From contig NZ_CP110005.1 of assembly GCF_025947225.1 (NCBI RefSeq), positions 1,116,001 to 1,180,000 on the forward strand: a stretch of 64,000 nt of DNA, read 5' to 3'. Of the stretch, positions 36,826 through 46,558 are shown piece by piece. Under the pieces are notes generated by a model. The model did not search any database and had not been told where the DNA came from. It worked only from the letters and a program-made list of their open reading frames with translations. This stretch comes from Flavobacterium sp. N2270. Its GTDB lineage: Bacteria; Bacteroidota; Bacteroidia; Flavobacteriales; Flavobacteriaceae. The position numbers and the translations under genes were made by a program. The number at the start of each line of letters is the position of its first letter. The first letter of the stretch is position 1.

Positions 36826-38073
36826 TTAATTCCTAATGGTTTCACTGTTAGTTCTAGTAATTCCTATAACATGATCGGTTCTGTCATTATTTCCTTTGTA
36901 ATAAATGATAGCCACATAGTTGTTTTCAGTTAAGTAAAAATTTCCGTCAATTGCATTTTCAAAGTCAATATTTTTTTGTGTATCAGCAATTACATATTGG
37001 TAGTTTATGTATCCTTGTTTTAAAAGTATTGCTTTTTCAAACAAGCCATTTTTTGGGTTGTATTTTAACTTAAATTCATCACCTAGGCTATAGTTGTTAA
37101 ACATGCCATTTATGTAAATGTCCTTTTCTAAGAAATAGCTTGGGGCTTCTAATGTGAAATAAACCCATGCATAATCTGCTTCTGTTTTAGGGTTTTCTGA
37201 ATTGATGTTTTTACTATAAAAATTTCCGTTAAAATCAGGGAAATAAGTGTAAGGTTTATTTTGTCTTGCGTTGTTTATATATAAATGAGAGTTGTAAATA
37301 TCTCCTGCTGTTACTTTTGAAACTGAGTTGTTATTGTTTCTAATGTTTGAATTGTCTAGTGTATAGAATTCATTTCCTGCCCAAAATTGAGTTTCTTCAT
37401 TATACCTATAAATTAATTCGCTACCTAAGGTATATTGAGGTTTTACATTGTGTATGGCGGTGTTCCAATTTCCATTTTGAAAAAATGAAACTTTTATATT
37501 TTTAAGTGGGTTTTGAAGTACTCTTTCTCCGTAATTAATAGTCAGTTCTAAATTCTGTTTTTCGTTTAATGATTCGAAGTCTCTTGCTCTTTTTACCAAT
37601 AAACTTGCTCCAATAATGTCTTCATAGATAATTATTTTTCTTGAAAAAACAATCTCTTGATCATTGTTAAATATTTTGATAATATAATTTCCGCTTTTTG
37701 TAATTCTATTGAATTTATTAGGAAAAACTTGTGTGTAATGAGAATATTGTTGTAGAGTGTTAAATGAATTTTCATAAGTCATAATTCTTTGATTATCCAT
37801 TCCGTTTAGATATTCTGATTTTACTAAAGTACTTTCGGTCCAATCATAATTATAAAGTGTTATGGTGTAATAGTAATCGGCTTCGTTACCAAACAAATCA
37901 TCAAATTCTAAACTAAAGCTATCTCCCAGTTTTACAAAAGGAGTAATATTATTACTATTTTGTGTAAAAGAAACAGTTTTAATGTTAAATGGTGGTTGAA
38001 TTTCAGTTTCAACTTGTGAATAGCAAGCTAAATTTAAAACTATTGATAATAAAGTAATTAGGATTTTACGCAT
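36826..38073 (-). CDS. Type IX secretion system plug protein (DUF5103)
   Basis: A 415-aa exported protein (signal peptide ending LNLACYSQ) of the DUF5103 family. One member was seen bound in the periplasmic mouth of the flavobacterial SprA translocon and named the Plug. Recognisable parts are IQPPFNIKTVSFTQ, YYYTITLYNYDWTES, YLNGMDNQRI, SGNYIIKIFNNDQE, FYTLDNSNIRNNNNSV and the C-terminal GMFNNYSLGDEF/YQYVI region with an early-set-like fold. It fits the presence of a T9SS cargo protein at 29840. First gene of the plug-DUF3667-apaG run. Confidence 0.88.
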   Translation of the reverse strand: MRKILITLLSIVLNLACYSQVETEIQPPFNIKTVSFTQNSNNITPFVKLGDSFSLEFDDLFGNEADYYYTITLYNYDWTESTLVKSEYLNGMDNQRIMTYENSFNTLQQYSHYTQVFPNKFNRITKSGNYIIKIFNNDQEIVFSRKIIIYEDIIGASLLVKRARDFESLNEKQNLELTINYGERVLQNPLKNIKVSFFQNGNWNTAIHNVKPQYTLGSELIYRYNEETQFWAGNEFYTLDNSNIRNNNNSVSKVTAGDIYNSHLYINNARQNKPYTYFPDFNGNFYSKNINSENPKTEADYAWVYFTLEAPSYFLEKDIYINGMFNNYSLGDEFKLKYNPKNGLFEKAILLKQGYINYQYVIADTQKNIDFENAIDGNFYLTENNYVAIIYYKGNNDRTDHVIGITRTNSETIRN

Positions 38074-38197
38074 GTAATTGTTGTTAATGATTGTAAAAAT
38101 AAGAATTCTCTAAAAGCTATTACAATTTTTATGCTGTTATTCGTTTTTTAATTCAATTTAGAATTATTATAAATAATAAAAATGAGTGGCTATATTT

Positions 38198-38229
38198 TTG
38201 GTATCGTGTTACCTAATTATTTAAATTTG
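38198..38229 (+). promoter_or_regulatory. Probable promoter of the nqr operon
   Basis: TTG at 38198-38200, a 21-base spacer and a perfect TAAATTTG -7 box at 38222-38229, 41 bases ahead of the nqrA ATG. Confidence 0.6.
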
Positions 38230-38269
38230 CACGTTTTATAAAATAGTACTAACCATATCTTCAATACAC

Positions 38270-39616
38270 ATGTCAAAAGACATTCGAATAAAAAAAGGTT
38301 TAGACCTTAAGTTGCAAGGTGAATCAGAGAAATCAAAATCTGATGTTAGCCGATCGAAAGTCTATGCTATTAAACCTTCTGATTTTCATGGAGTTACTCC
38401 TAAGATAATAGTTAAAGAGGGTGCGATTGTAAAAGCTGGAGAAGTAATTTTCTACTCAAAAAATGATGAGTCAGTAAAGTTTGTTTCTCCTGTAAGTGGA
38501 ACTATTCAAGAAATCAAAAGAGGTGAGAAAAGAGTTGTTTTAGAAATTCTTATCGCTGCTGATTCTCAAGATAGCCATTTAGAGCATAGCAAGAAAAATC
38601 CTAAAGATTTATCATCAGAAGAAGTAAAAGCACATTTGTTAGCTTCTGGATGTTGGCCATTTGTTAAACAACGTCCTTATGATGTTGTTGCAAACTCCGC
38701 TGACACACCGAAAGCTATTTTTGTTTCTGGTATTAACTCAGCACCATTAGCTGCTGATTTAAATTTTACCATGAATGGAAAACAAGATGCTTTGGCTGCT
38801 GGTTTTACAGCGTTAACTAAGTTGACACCTGGTGAAGTTCATGTAACGGTGTCTCCTTCGGCAGATTTTATGCCAAATGTAGATGGAGTTTCTGTTCATA
38901 AAGGTCAAGGAGTTCATCCAGTAGGATTAGTTTCAACTCAAATTGCAAAAATTGACCCAATTAATAAAGGGGAAAAAGTTTGGACTATCCAAATGGAAGA
39001 TGTTGCTATTATTGGAGAGTTATTCTTAACAGGTAAATTAAACTTACAAAGAACAGTTGCTTTAGCGGGAACTGGTTTTAATAAACCTTCTTATGTAAAC
39101 GTTACAATTGGTGCTCAAATAGCTGATGTTGTTGCAGGTAATATAAAAGACGGTAATTATAGAATTATTAGTGGAGATGTTTTAACCGGCGTTAAAAAAT
39201 CAAAAGAAGACTTCTTGAGTTACTATTCAAATACAGTTACTTCAATTCCTGAAGGAGATGATTATGATTTCTTTGGTTGGAATATTCCAAGGCCTAATAA
39301 ATTTAGTGTTTATAGAGCAAATATGTTTTCGTTTTTAACACCAAATAAAAAATACGATTTAAATACAAATACTAATGGTGAGCATAGAGCTTTTGTTCTT
39401 ACTGGCGATTATGAGAAAGTATTCCCTTTGGATATTTACCCAATTCAATTGTTAAAAGCAATTTTGGTAAAAGATATTGATCAAATGGAAGCTTTAGGTA
39501 TTTATGAAGTAGCACCAGAAGATTTTGCGCTTACAGAATATATTTGCGTTTCTAAACAAGAGCATCAGGCAATTGTTAGACACGGATTAGATATAATGAT
39601 AAAAGAAGTAGGTTAA
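38270..39616 (+). CDS. nqrA: Na+-translocating NADH:quinone reductase subunit A
   Basis: A 448-aa cytoplasmic subunit of Na+-NQR, near the quinone site. It starts IRIKKGLDLKLQGE and has the lipoyl-like AIVKAGEVIFYSKNDE...FVSPVSGTI, the conserved GCWPFVKQRPYDVVA, SADFMPNVDGVSVHKGQGVHPVG, and FFGWNIPRPNKFSVYRAN. Length is standard. First gene of nqrABCDEF; 27 bases separate it from nqrB. Na+-NQR couples NADH oxidation to sodium export in the inner membrane. Confidence 0.97.
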   Translation: MSKDIRIKKGLDLKLQGESEKSKSDVSRSKVYAIKPSDFHGVTPKIIVKEGAIVKAGEVIFYSKNDESVKFVSPVSGTIQEIKRGEKRVVLEILIAADSQDSHLEHSKKNPKDLSSEEVKAHLLASGCWPFVKQRPYDVVANSADTPKAIFVSGINSAPLAADLNFTMNGKQDALAAGFTALTKLTPGEVHVTVSPSADFMPNVDGVSVHKGQGVHPVGLVSTQIAKIDPINKGEKVWTIQMEDVAIIGELFLTGKLNLQRTVALAGTGFNKPSYVNVTIGAQIADVVAGNIKDGNYRIISGDVLTGVKKSKEDFLSYYSNTVTSIPEGDDYDFFGWNIPRPNKFSVYRANMFSFLTPNKKYDLNTNTNGEHRAFVLTGDYEKVFPLDIYPIQLLKAILVKDIDQMEALGIYEVAPEDFALTEYICVSKQEHQAIVRHGLDIMIKEVG

Positions 39617-39643
39617 TCTTCAAGAAATTTAAAAATCACTATA

Positions 39644-40858
39644 ATGGGATTGAAACAAAATTTACATAACTTAAAGGAAAAGTACAGAGGTACTAAATTC
39701 GAGCAAGGTTTTAATGCTTTGCATACTTTTCTTTACTTACCTAATATGACTACTCATAATGGTACTCATATTAAAGATGCAACCGATCTAAAACGTGTTA
39801 TGAACACAGTAATTATGGCAATGGTGCCAGTTTTAATTTTCGGTATGTTTAATGCTGGTTTTCAGCATTATTCACAAATAAATGGTTTTCCAGAAGGAAT
39901 CGCTTTTTTGTCTAGCGAATTCTGGACACTAGACAATTTATTAATTGGAGCTCAAAAAATTCTTCCTTTATTAATCGTTTCATACGGTGTTGGTTTAGGT
40001 ATTGAGTTTATTTTTGCGACAGTTAATAAACATGAAGTAGAAGAAGGTTATCTTGTAACAGGAATGCTTGTGCCACTTATTGTTCCAGTTGATTTGCCTT
40101 TATGGATGCTTGCTGTTGCAGTAGCATTTGGGGTTGTAATTGGAAAAGAATTATTTGGTGGAACAGGAATGAATGTTCTAAACCCTGCTTTAACAATTCG
40201 TGCATTCTTATTCTTTAACTGGGCAGCTTGGATGTCTGGAGATAAAGTTTGGGTTCACGGAGCTGTTGACGGAGTAACTAAAGCTAATGGAGTAGATGCT
40301 ATTTCTGGGGAAACAATTTTGGGTACTTTAGCTGCTAATCATACACCTAGCTTTTCGGCTTCAGATATGTTTTTTGGTATGATACCTGGTTCTGTTGGAG
40401 AAACATCAACGTTCTTAATTTTATTAGGAGCAGCTTGGTTAATTTTTACTGGAATTGGAAGTGCTAGAATTATGATATCATCAGTTGTTGGTGCTATTGT
40501 AATGGGATTAATTTTTAATGGAATTGTTGATGCTGGTGTTATCACTGAATCAAGTAAATTCTATGGATTAATGGCTTTCCCTTTCTGGCAACACTTATTA
40601 GTTGGTGGTTTAGCGTTTGGTGTTGTGTTCATGGCAACAGATCCTGTTTCGGCAGCACAAACTAATAAAGGGAAAATTATTTACGGTTTCTTAATAGGAT
40701 TCATTAGTATATTAATTCGTGTGTTTAACCCTGCTTATCCAGAAGGTGTTATGATGGCGATTTTATTAATGAACGTTTTCGCTCCAACAATTGACCATTA
40801 TGTGGTTCAAGGAAATGTGAAAAGAAGAATGAAACGTTTAAACACAAAAACTGCTTAA
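39644..40858 (+). CDS. nqrB: Na+-translocating NADH:quinone reductase subunit B
   Basis: A 404-aa membrane subunit with about ten transmembrane helices. The covalent FMN site is Thr224 in DAISGETILG, at the position of Thr236 (SGAT) of the Vibrio enzyme; the third motif residue is Glu here rather than Ala. Other signatures are KELFGGTGMNVLNPALTIRAF, GSVGETSTFLILLGA and FMATDPVSAAQTNKGKIIYG. It ends 2 bases before nqrC. ApbE, encoded at 44766, is the enzyme expected to attach the FMN. Confidence 0.97.
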   Translation: MGLKQNLHNLKEKYRGTKFEQGFNALHTFLYLPNMTTHNGTHIKDATDLKRVMNTVIMAMVPVLIFGMFNAGFQHYSQINGFPEGIAFLSSEFWTLDNLLIGAQKILPLLIVSYGVGLGIEFIFATVNKHEVEEGYLVTGMLVPLIVPVDLPLWMLAVAVAFGVVIGKELFGGTGMNVLNPALTIRAFLFFNWAAWMSGDKVWVHGAVDGVTKANGVDAISGETILGTLAANHTPSFSASDMFFGMIPGSVGETSTFLILLGAAWLIFTGIGSARIMISSVVGAIVMGLIFNGIVDAGVITESSKFYGLMAFPFWQHLLVGGLAFGVVFMATDPVSAAQTNKGKIIYGFLIGFISILIRVFNPAYPEGVMMAILLMNVFAPTIDHYVVQGNVKRRMKRLNTKTA

Positions 40859-40860
40859 TT

Positions 40861-41586
40861 ATGTCAACTAAACGTACAGATTCAAATTCATATACTATTA
40901 TTTTTTCAATAATATTAGTATTAGTAGTAGGTTCTTTATTGGCATTTTTTGCAAATGCTACAAAAGAAATGCGTGATAACAACGATAAAGTTAAAACGCA
41001 AATGGATATTTTAAGTGCAATGGGTGTCGATTCTGACAGATCAAATGCTACTGAGACATTCAATCAATATATTAAAACACAATACGTTATCGAAGGTGAA
41101 AAAGTTACTGAAGATAAAGAAGCGTATTTAATTAATATAAAGAAAGAATTAGATAATGCTAAACAAGGTTTGGTTCAAAAATTACCTTTATTTGTTGGTG
41201 AAAAAGATGGGAAAAAACTTTACATCGTTCCAGTAAGAGGTAACGGACTTTGGGATGCAATTTGGGGATATATCGCTATAAATGATGATTTAAAAAGTAT
41301 CAATGGAGTGTTTTTTGACCATAAAGGTGAAACGCCAGGTTTAGGAGCTAACATTACCGAATCGTTCTTTAAAGATGATTTTAAAGGTGAGATGCTTTTT
41401 GATGCTGAAGGAAATTATAAATCGGTTGAAATTTCTAAATCAAACGGTGATCCAAATAATGAAGATAAAACAGATAATCAAGTAGATGCTATATCAGGAG
41501 CAACAATTACAGGTACTGGAGTTGGAGCAATGTTAAATTCTGGGATTAAGTTATACTTGCCTTATTTCGAAACTTTAAAAAAATAA
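40861..41586 (+). CDS. nqrC: Na+-translocating NADH:quinone reductase subunit C
   Basis: A 241-aa subunit with one N-terminal transmembrane helix (residues 12-32) and a periplasmic FMN-binding domain. The covalent FMN is expected on Thr215 in VDAISGATITGTGVG, the classic S-G-A-T flavinylation motif. Also present are RGNGLWDAIWGYIAI and HKGETPGLGANITE. Length is close to the usual 250-260. Packed tightly between nqrB and nqrD. Confidence 0.97.
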   Translation: MSTKRTDSNSYTIIFSIILVLVVGSLLAFFANATKEMRDNNDKVKTQMDILSAMGVDSDRSNATETFNQYIKTQYVIEGEKVTEDKEAYLINIKKELDNAKQGLVQKLPLFVGEKDGKKLYIVPVRGNGLWDAIWGYIAINDDLKSINGVFFDHKGETPGLGANITESFFKDDFKGEMLFDAEGNYKSVEISKSNGDPNNEDKTDNQVDAISGATITGTGVGAMLNSGIKLYLPYFETLKK

Positions 41587-41589
41587 GCT

Positions 41590-42264
41590 ATGGCAGAAAA
41601 TAAAAACATAGAAAAAGAGCCATTGTTCTCAAAAAAGAATATAGGTTTAATTAAAGATCCGCTTATGGATAGTAACCCTATTACTGTTCAAGTATTAGGT
41701 ATTTGTTCTGCATTAGCAATTACTGCTGAGTTAAAAGCTTCTATCATTATGGCATTGTCTGTAATGTTTGTTTTAGCTGCTGGTAACGTAGTTATTTCGT
41801 TAATGAGAAATATTATTCCTTCTGCAATTCGAATTATTGCTCAATTAGTAGTAGTTGCTGCTTTAGTAATTCTTGTAGATTTAACTTTGAAAGCTTATGT
41901 GCCAGATTTGGCTAAGAAACTTTCAGTATTCATCGGGTTAATTATTACAAATTGTATTATCATGGGACGTTTTGAAGCCTTTGCTTTAGGAAACGGACCT
42001 TGGAAATCTTTCTTAGACGGTATTGGTAATGCTGCAGGATACGGATTAATTTTAGTAATAGTTGGTTTCTTTCGTGAGTTATTAGGTTCTGGAAAATTAT
42101 TAGGTTTCCCAGTATTTGGTGATCCAGTTGAGAAAACAGGACTATACGCTATAGGATATGAAAATAATGGTTTTATGTTATTAGCTCCAATGGCGCTTAT
42201 TACATTAGGATTAATTATTGGATTCCAACGTTCAAGAAATAAAAGTCTAATAGAAACAAACTAA
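41590..42264 (+). CDS. nqrD: Na+-translocating NADH:quinone reductase subunit D
   Basis: A 224-aa membrane subunit with about six helices. It has KDPLMDSNPITVQVLGICSALAIT near the N-terminus and ITNCIIMGRFEAFALGNGPW further on. Cys39 and the Cys of ITNC correspond to the cysteines that, with those of NqrE, hold an iron-sulfur centre inside the membrane. FFRELLGSGKLLGFPVFG and NGFMLLAPMA are typical. Three bases separate it from each neighbour. Confidence 0.97.
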   Translation: MAENKNIEKEPLFSKKNIGLIKDPLMDSNPITVQVLGICSALAITAELKASIIMALSVMFVLAAGNVVISLMRNIIPSAIRIIAQLVVVAALVILVDLTLKAYVPDLAKKLSVFIGLIITNCIIMGRFEAFALGNGPWKSFLDGIGNAAGYGLILVIVGFFRELLGSGKLLGFPVFGDPVEKTGLYAIGYENNGFMLLAPMALITLGLIIGFQRSRNKSLIETN

Positions 42265-42267
42265 GAA

Positions 42268-43017
42268 ATGGAATTATTACAATTATTTTTAAAATCAATA
42301 TTTATTGATAATATGGTATTTGCAACATTCTTAGGAATGTGTTCTTACTTAGCAGTTTCTAAAAAAGTATCTACAGCAGTAGGTCTTGGAGCAGCAGTTA
42401 TTTTCGTAATGTTAGTAACAGTTCCTTTAAACTTCTTATTAGATCAATATTTATTAAGACCAGGTGCATTAGTATGGATGGGACCTGAGTATGCAGACTA
42501 TGATTTAAGTTTCTTAACATTTATTCTTTTTATTGCTACTATTGCAACAATGGTACAATTAGTTGAAATGATTGTAGAGAAATTTGCTCCAGCATTATAT
42601 ACATCATTAGGTATTTTTTTACCTTTAATTGCTGTAAACTGCGCAATCCTTGGAGGTTCATTATTTATGCAACAAAAAGAATTTAACAACATTACAGAAG
42701 CAACTGTTTACGGTGTAGGTTCAGGTATAGGATGGTTTTTAGCAATTGTTGCAATTGCTGCAATTAGAGAAAAAATCAGATATTCAAATGTTCCTCCTGC
42801 TTTCAGAGGTTTAGGTATGACATTTATATTAACAGGTTTAATGGCAATTGGTTTTATGTCTTTTGGGGGGATGCTTTCAGGAGGCGATAGTGCTGAACCT
42901 AAAAAAGAACTAGTTGAAAATGTTACTCTAGCTACAACAGAAGTTGTAGAAGAAGTTGCAGATTCTACAGTTGTTGAAACAGCAAACGATTCATTAACCA
43001 TAACAGTACAACAATAA
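42268..43017 (+). CDS. nqrE: Na+-translocating NADH:quinone reductase subunit E with acidic tail
   Basis: A 249-aa membrane subunit. Residues 1-202 are a normal NqrE (usual length about 200): [21 protein letters not shown] with Cys25, [13 protein letters not shown] with Cys125, [20 protein letters not shown] and ITFI-like [13 protein letters not shown]. The cysteines are those of the intramembrane iron-sulfur centre shared with NqrD. Residues 203-249 are an added hydrophilic, acidic tail rich in Val, Thr, Glu and Ala, like low-complexity mature lipoprotein sequence. The role of the tail is unknown. Confidence 0.95.
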   Translation: MELLQLFLKSIFIDNMVFATFLGMCSYLAVSKKVSTAVGLGAAVIFVMLVTVPLNFLLDQYLLRPGALVWMGPEYADYDLSFLTFILFIATIATMVQLVEMIVEKFAPALYTSLGIFLPLIAVNCAILGGSLFMQQKEFNNITEATVYGVGSGIGWFLAIVAIAAIREKIRYSNVPPAFRGLGMTFILTGLMAIGFMSFGGMLSGGDSAEPKKELVENVTLATTEVVEEVADSTVVETANDSLTITVQQ

Positions 43018-43019
43018 TT

Positions 43020-44333
43020 ATGATAGCTTTAGAAGTAACTACTGGTGGTTTAATCAGTACAACAGTAATAGCGTTTTTAATTTTATTATTAGCTCTTGTC
43101 GCAATTATTTTATTTGCAAAAGCTAAGTTAGTACCGTCTGGTCCTGTTAAAATTAAAATAAACGGAGAAAACGAAATTGAAGTAGGTTCTGGTAACACAT
43201 TGCTTTCTACATTAGGTTCTAGTAAAATATTTTTACCTTCTGCATGTGGTGGAGGTGGAACTTGTGTTCAATGTAAATGTAAAGTTTTAGAAGGTGGTGG
43301 AGAAGCATTACCAACAGAAACACCTCATTTTAGTAGAAAAGAATTAGCTGAAGGTTGGCGTTTAGGATGCCAAGTGAAGGTTAAGTCTGATATGGTAATT
43401 GAAGTTCCAGAAGAAGTGTTTGGAATTAAGAAATTTGAAGCAAAAGTTTATTCTAACTATAACGTAGCGTCTTTTATTAAAGAGTTTATCGTTGAGTTGC
43501 CAGAAGATATGCATTACGAAGCAGGTGGATATATCCAAATTGAGATTCCTAAATGTGAAATCAGTTTTACAGATATTGACATTACTGCTCATCCAGTTGA
43601 ACATCCAGGTGAACCTGAAAAATTCAAAGCAGAATGGGATAAATTTAATTTATGGCCATTAGTAATGAAAAATGGAGATTTGGTTGAAAGAGCATATTCT
43701 ATGGCTTCTTACCCAGCTGAAGGAAGAAAAATTATGTTGAATGTACGTGTTGCTACTCCGCCATGGGATAGAAACATCAATGGTTGGGCAAAAGTAAATC
43801 CAGGTGTTGCTTCTTCATATATTTTCTCTAGAAAAGCAGGAGATCCAGTTGTAGTTTCTGGTCCTTATGGAGAATTCTTCATTAACGAATCTGAAGCAGA
43901 AATGCTTTATGTAGGTGGTGGAGCTGGTATGGCACCAATGCGTTCTCACTTGTATCATTTATTCCGTACTATTAAAACAGGACGTAAAGTTACCTATTGG
44001 TACGGTGGTCGTTCTAAGCGCGAATTGTTCTACACAGATCACTTTAGAGCTTTAGAGAAAGATTTTCCTAACTTCAAATTCTATTTAGCATTATCTGAGC
44101 CTCAAGCAGAAGATAATTGGAAAATTAAAGATGGAATTGACGGAGAAGGAGATGGATTTGTTGGATTTATACATAATGTTGTAATTGATAATTATTTATC
44201 AAACCATGAAAATCCAGAAGATATTGAATTATATTTCTGTGGTCCACCAATGATGAACAACGCTGTTCAAAAAATGGGTGAAGACTTCGGACTTGATCCT
44301 GAAAACATCAGATTTGATGACTTCGGAGGTTAA
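43020..44333 (+). CDS. nqrF: Na+-translocating NADH:quinone reductase subunit F
   Basis: A 437-aa NADH-oxidising subunit. One N-terminal helix (residues 11-33) anchors it; a plant-type 2Fe-2S ferredoxin domain follows with Cys76, Cys82, Cys85 and Cys117, the same spacing as Cys70/76/79/111 of the Vibrio protein. The FAD site is in RAYSMASYP and the NADH site in [27 protein letters not shown] and [12 protein letters not shown] complete the reductase domain. Electrons pass NADH to FAD to 2Fe-2S to the membrane flavins. Last gene of the operon, followed by a terminator. Confidence 0.98.
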   Translation: MIALEVTTGGLISTTVIAFLILLLALVAIILFAKAKLVPSGPVKIKINGENEIEVGSGNTLLSTLGSSKIFLPSACGGGGTCVQCKCKVLEGGGEALPTETPHFSRKELAEGWRLGCQVKVKSDMVIEVPEEVFGIKKFEAKVYSNYNVASFIKEFIVELPEDMHYEAGGYIQIEIPKCEISFTDIDITAHPVEHPGEPEKFKAEWDKFNLWPLVMKNGDLVERAYSMASYPAEGRKIMLNVRVATPPWDRNINGWAKVNPGVASSYIFSRKAGDPVVVSGPYGEFFINESEAEMLYVGGGAGMAPMRSHLYHLFRTIKTGRKVTYWYGGRSKRELFYTDHFRALEKDFPNFKFYLALSEPQAEDNWKIKDGIDGEGDGFVGFIHNVVIDNYLSNHENPEDIELYFCGPPMMNNAVQKMGEDFGLDPENIRFDDFGG

Positions 44334-44340
44334 TATATCA

Positions 44341-44371
44341 AAAACCGATTCAGAAATGAATCGGTTTTTTT
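44341..44371 (+). terminator. Terminator of the nqr operon
   Basis: A perfect 12-bp stem (44341-44352 AAAACCGATTCA with 44357-44368) with a 4-base loop and a T run, 7 bases past the nqrF stop. Confidence 0.88.
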
Positions 44372-44425
44372 AATTTAATTCCAATAACTAAATCAACACA
44401 TTTCCAAATTAACTATTTTTGTACT

Positions 44426-44788
44426 ATGGAAGAGTTAACTGAACAAGAATTACATCAAATAGGCATGAACCACGTAGGGAAAGACCTTGAAAAAAAAGGT
44501 TTTGAGTTCATTGCAATTAATAGTCAATTGAAAAAGCATCCACAATTTGTTTGTGTTGATACACAAAACACTTTACATTTTGTAATGGTACAGGTAGTTC
44601 CTTATCCTATTAATCCAGAAGAACCAAATGTTTTGTTTGTAGAAACATTTATCAATCACGCAAAATCAAAAAAAGCAAAAGTATTGTTTGCTGGAGTTGG
44701 AATTGCTAATGCCGAAGATTTAGAAAAGCCAATTTACACAACATCAGATTATATCATCAATTACAATGGTTACAAAGAACTTTTATAG
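44426..44788 (+). CDS. Conserved hypothetical protein between nqrF and apbE, 120 aa
   Basis: A 120-aa soluble protein with alternating helix and strand (GKDLEKKGFEFIAINSQLKK, QFVCVDTQNTLHFVMVQVV, VLFVETFINHAKSKKAKVLF). It overlaps the start of apbE by 23 bases, so the two are translationally coupled. A TATTTTTG box at 44414-44421 may be its promoter. The opening pattern (G..LE.KGF..IA.N) loosely recalls UPF0102/YraN nuclease-fold proteins, but I see no catalytic residues. I have a recollection of such proteins being labelled as NQR subunit F in databases; nothing in the sequence resembles NqrF. Function unknown. Confidence 0.75.
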   Translation: MEELTEQELHQIGMNHVGKDLEKKGFEFIAINSQLKKHPQFVCVDTQNTLHFVMVQVVPYPINPEEPNVLFVETFINHAKSKKAKVLFAGVGIANAEDLEKPIYTTSDYIINYNGYKELL

Positions 44789-45782
44789 GCTTCTGGTACT
44801 TTTAGTACTTACAGTTTCTTGTAAGAAAAAAGAAAATCAATTTTTTGTTATTCAAGGAGAAGCACAAGGAAGTACATATAGCATTAAATACATTGCTAAT
44901 GAAGAATTGGTTACTAAAAATCAAGTTGATTCTTTATTATTGGCTTTTGATATGTCTTTGTCTACTTATCGACCTGACTCTAATATTTCTAAGTTAAATG
45001 CTGGAGATTCTACTATTATTGTAGACAATATGTTTGTAGAAACATTTAATGCTTCTCATCAGATTTATAAAGAAACTAACGGCTTATTTGATCCTACAAT
45101 TGGTGTTTTGGTCAATGCTTATGGGTTTGGTCCAAATCATCAGCGAAAAGACTTAAATCAGCTTCAAATTGATAGTTTGTTGGAATATGTTGGTTTTGAT
45201 AAAGTGAAATTGAATACAAATAAAACAATTTCTAAATTACATGCATCAACTTATTTTGATTTTAATGCGATAGCACAAGGTTATTCGGTAGATGTTATGA
45301 CAATTTTCTTAAAGTCCAAAGGAATTGAAAACGCAATTGTAGAAATTGGAGGAGAGTTATTCGCGCTGGGAAAAAACACAATTGACGCTAAGAATTGGGT
45401 GGTAGGTATAGATGATCCATTGCAATCTGAAAATGAACGTAAATTAATTGCAACTGTTAAATTGGAAAATCTTGGAATGGCAACTTCAGGAAATTATCGT
45501 AAAGTAGTTATTGACTCTATTACTGGAGAGAAATTCGTTCATACTATAAACCCAAAAACAGGAAAACCTCAAAAAAGTAATGTGTTGAGTGCAACGGTTT
45601 TGACTTCGACTTGTAAAATGGCCGATGGTTATGCTACAGCTTTTATGGTTATGAGTTTAGAACAAAGTAAATTATTTATAAAACAACATCCAGGTTTATA
45701 CGTAATGATCATGTATGCTGATGAAAATAACGAATTACAACGATTTACTTCAGAAAATTTTAATCAATTGTTCAAAGAGTAA
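44766..45782 (+). CDS. apbE: FAD:protein FMN transferase (ApbE), lipoprotein
   Basis: A 338-aa ApbE-family enzyme that transfers FMN from FAD onto Thr in S-G-A-T motifs, as found in NqrB and NqrC encoded just upstream. The N-terminus MVTKNFYRLLVLLVLTVSC is a lipoprotein signal with Cys19. Family motifs are GEAQGSTYSIKY, LSTYRPDSNISKLNAGD, NGLFDPTIGVLV, FDFNAIAQGYSVDVM, VEIGGELFALG, MATSGNYRK and HTINPKTGKP. Start chosen at 44766 because it gives the full signal peptide; it overlaps the previous gene. It directly abuts the convergent methyltransferase stop. Confidence 0.95.
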   Translation: MVTKNFYRLLVLLVLTVSCKKKENQFFVIQGEAQGSTYSIKYIANEELVTKNQVDSLLLAFDMSLSTYRPDSNISKLNAGDSTIIVDNMFVETFNASHQIYKETNGLFDPTIGVLVNAYGFGPNHQRKDLNQLQIDSLLEYVGFDKVKLNTNKTISKLHASTYFDFNAIAQGYSVDVMTIFLKSKGIENAIVEIGGELFALGKNTIDAKNWVVGIDDPLQSENERKLIATVKLENLGMATSGNYRKVVIDSITGEKFVHTINPKTGKPQKSNVLSATVLTSTCKMADGYATAFMVMSLEQSKLFIKQHPGLYVMIMYADENNELQRFTSENFNQLFKE

Positions 45783-46553
45783 TTACTTAAAACAAACCGG
45801 AATAATTTCGCCTTTAGCTAAACAATATTTCTCAACCAATTCAGGAGAAATTGTATTGGTGTAATCTATTTCTTCAACTTTGAAGCCAATACTTCTTAAT
45901 TTGTCAAAATAATCTCTGCCATAAATTCTAACATGGTCGTATTGACCAAATATTTTAGCTCTTTCTTTAGCATCGGTAATAGAATCATCTGAAAAAGTAA
46001 CTTCTCGTGATAAATCTTGTGGAATTTGAAATATTCCCATTCCGCCTGGTTTCAATACGCGATATAATTCTTGCATCGCTTTAGTATCATCCGGAATATG
46101 TTCTAAAACGTGATTGCACAAAACAATATCATAAGCATTATCTTCAAAAGGTAAATTACATATATCTGCCTTTACATCGGCTAATGGAGAAAGTAAGTCG
46201 GTTGTGGTGTAATTTATATTGGCCTGTTTTTTAAAGCGCTTATAAAACTCTTGTTCAGGTGCAAAATGAAGCACTTCTAATTTATTTTCAGAGGTAAAGA
46301 AATTCGTTTCATTTTGTAAATACAACCATAACAAACGATGTCTTTCAAGCGAAAGTGTACTTGGTGAAAGTACATTGTTTCTTTGAGTACCATAACCATA
46401 AGGTAAAAACATTTTAAAGCTTTTTCCGTCAATTGGATCGGTGAACTTATTTCCTTTTAATACTAAAGCAATAATTGGGCGAACCACAATGCTTAAACGA
46501 ATTAAGATTGGTCTTGGTATCGTATTTAAAATAAACTTGAATATTTTTTTCAT
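45783..46553 (-). CDS. Class I SAM-dependent methyltransferase
   Basis: A 256-aa protein with a Methyltransf_11-type domain in its second half. The usual glycine-rich loop is replaced by VLHFAPEQEFYKRF, followed by YTTTDLLSPLADVKADICNLPF, DIVLCNHVLEHIPD and ELYRVLKPGGMGIFQIP. The substrate is unknown. An upstream in-frame GTG (46580) exists, but the ATG at 46553 starts a typical basic N-terminus MKKIFKFILNTI. That ATG lies only 5 bases from the inverted repeat that borders the GxxExxY gene, so its 5' region is repeat sequence. Confidence 0.85.
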   Translation of the reverse strand: MKKIFKFILNTIPRPILIRLSIVVRPIIALVLKGNKFTDPIDGKSFKMFLPYGYGTQRNNVLSPSTLSLERHRLLWLYLQNETNFFTSENKLEVLHFAPEQEFYKRFKKQANINYTTTDLLSPLADVKADICNLPFEDNAYDIVLCNHVLEHIPDDTKAMQELYRVLKPGGMGIFQIPQDLSREVTFSDDSITDAKERAKIFGQYDHVRIYGRDYFDKLRSIGFKVEEIDYTNTISPELVEKYCLAKGEIIPVCFK

Positions 46554-46558
46554 ATAAA

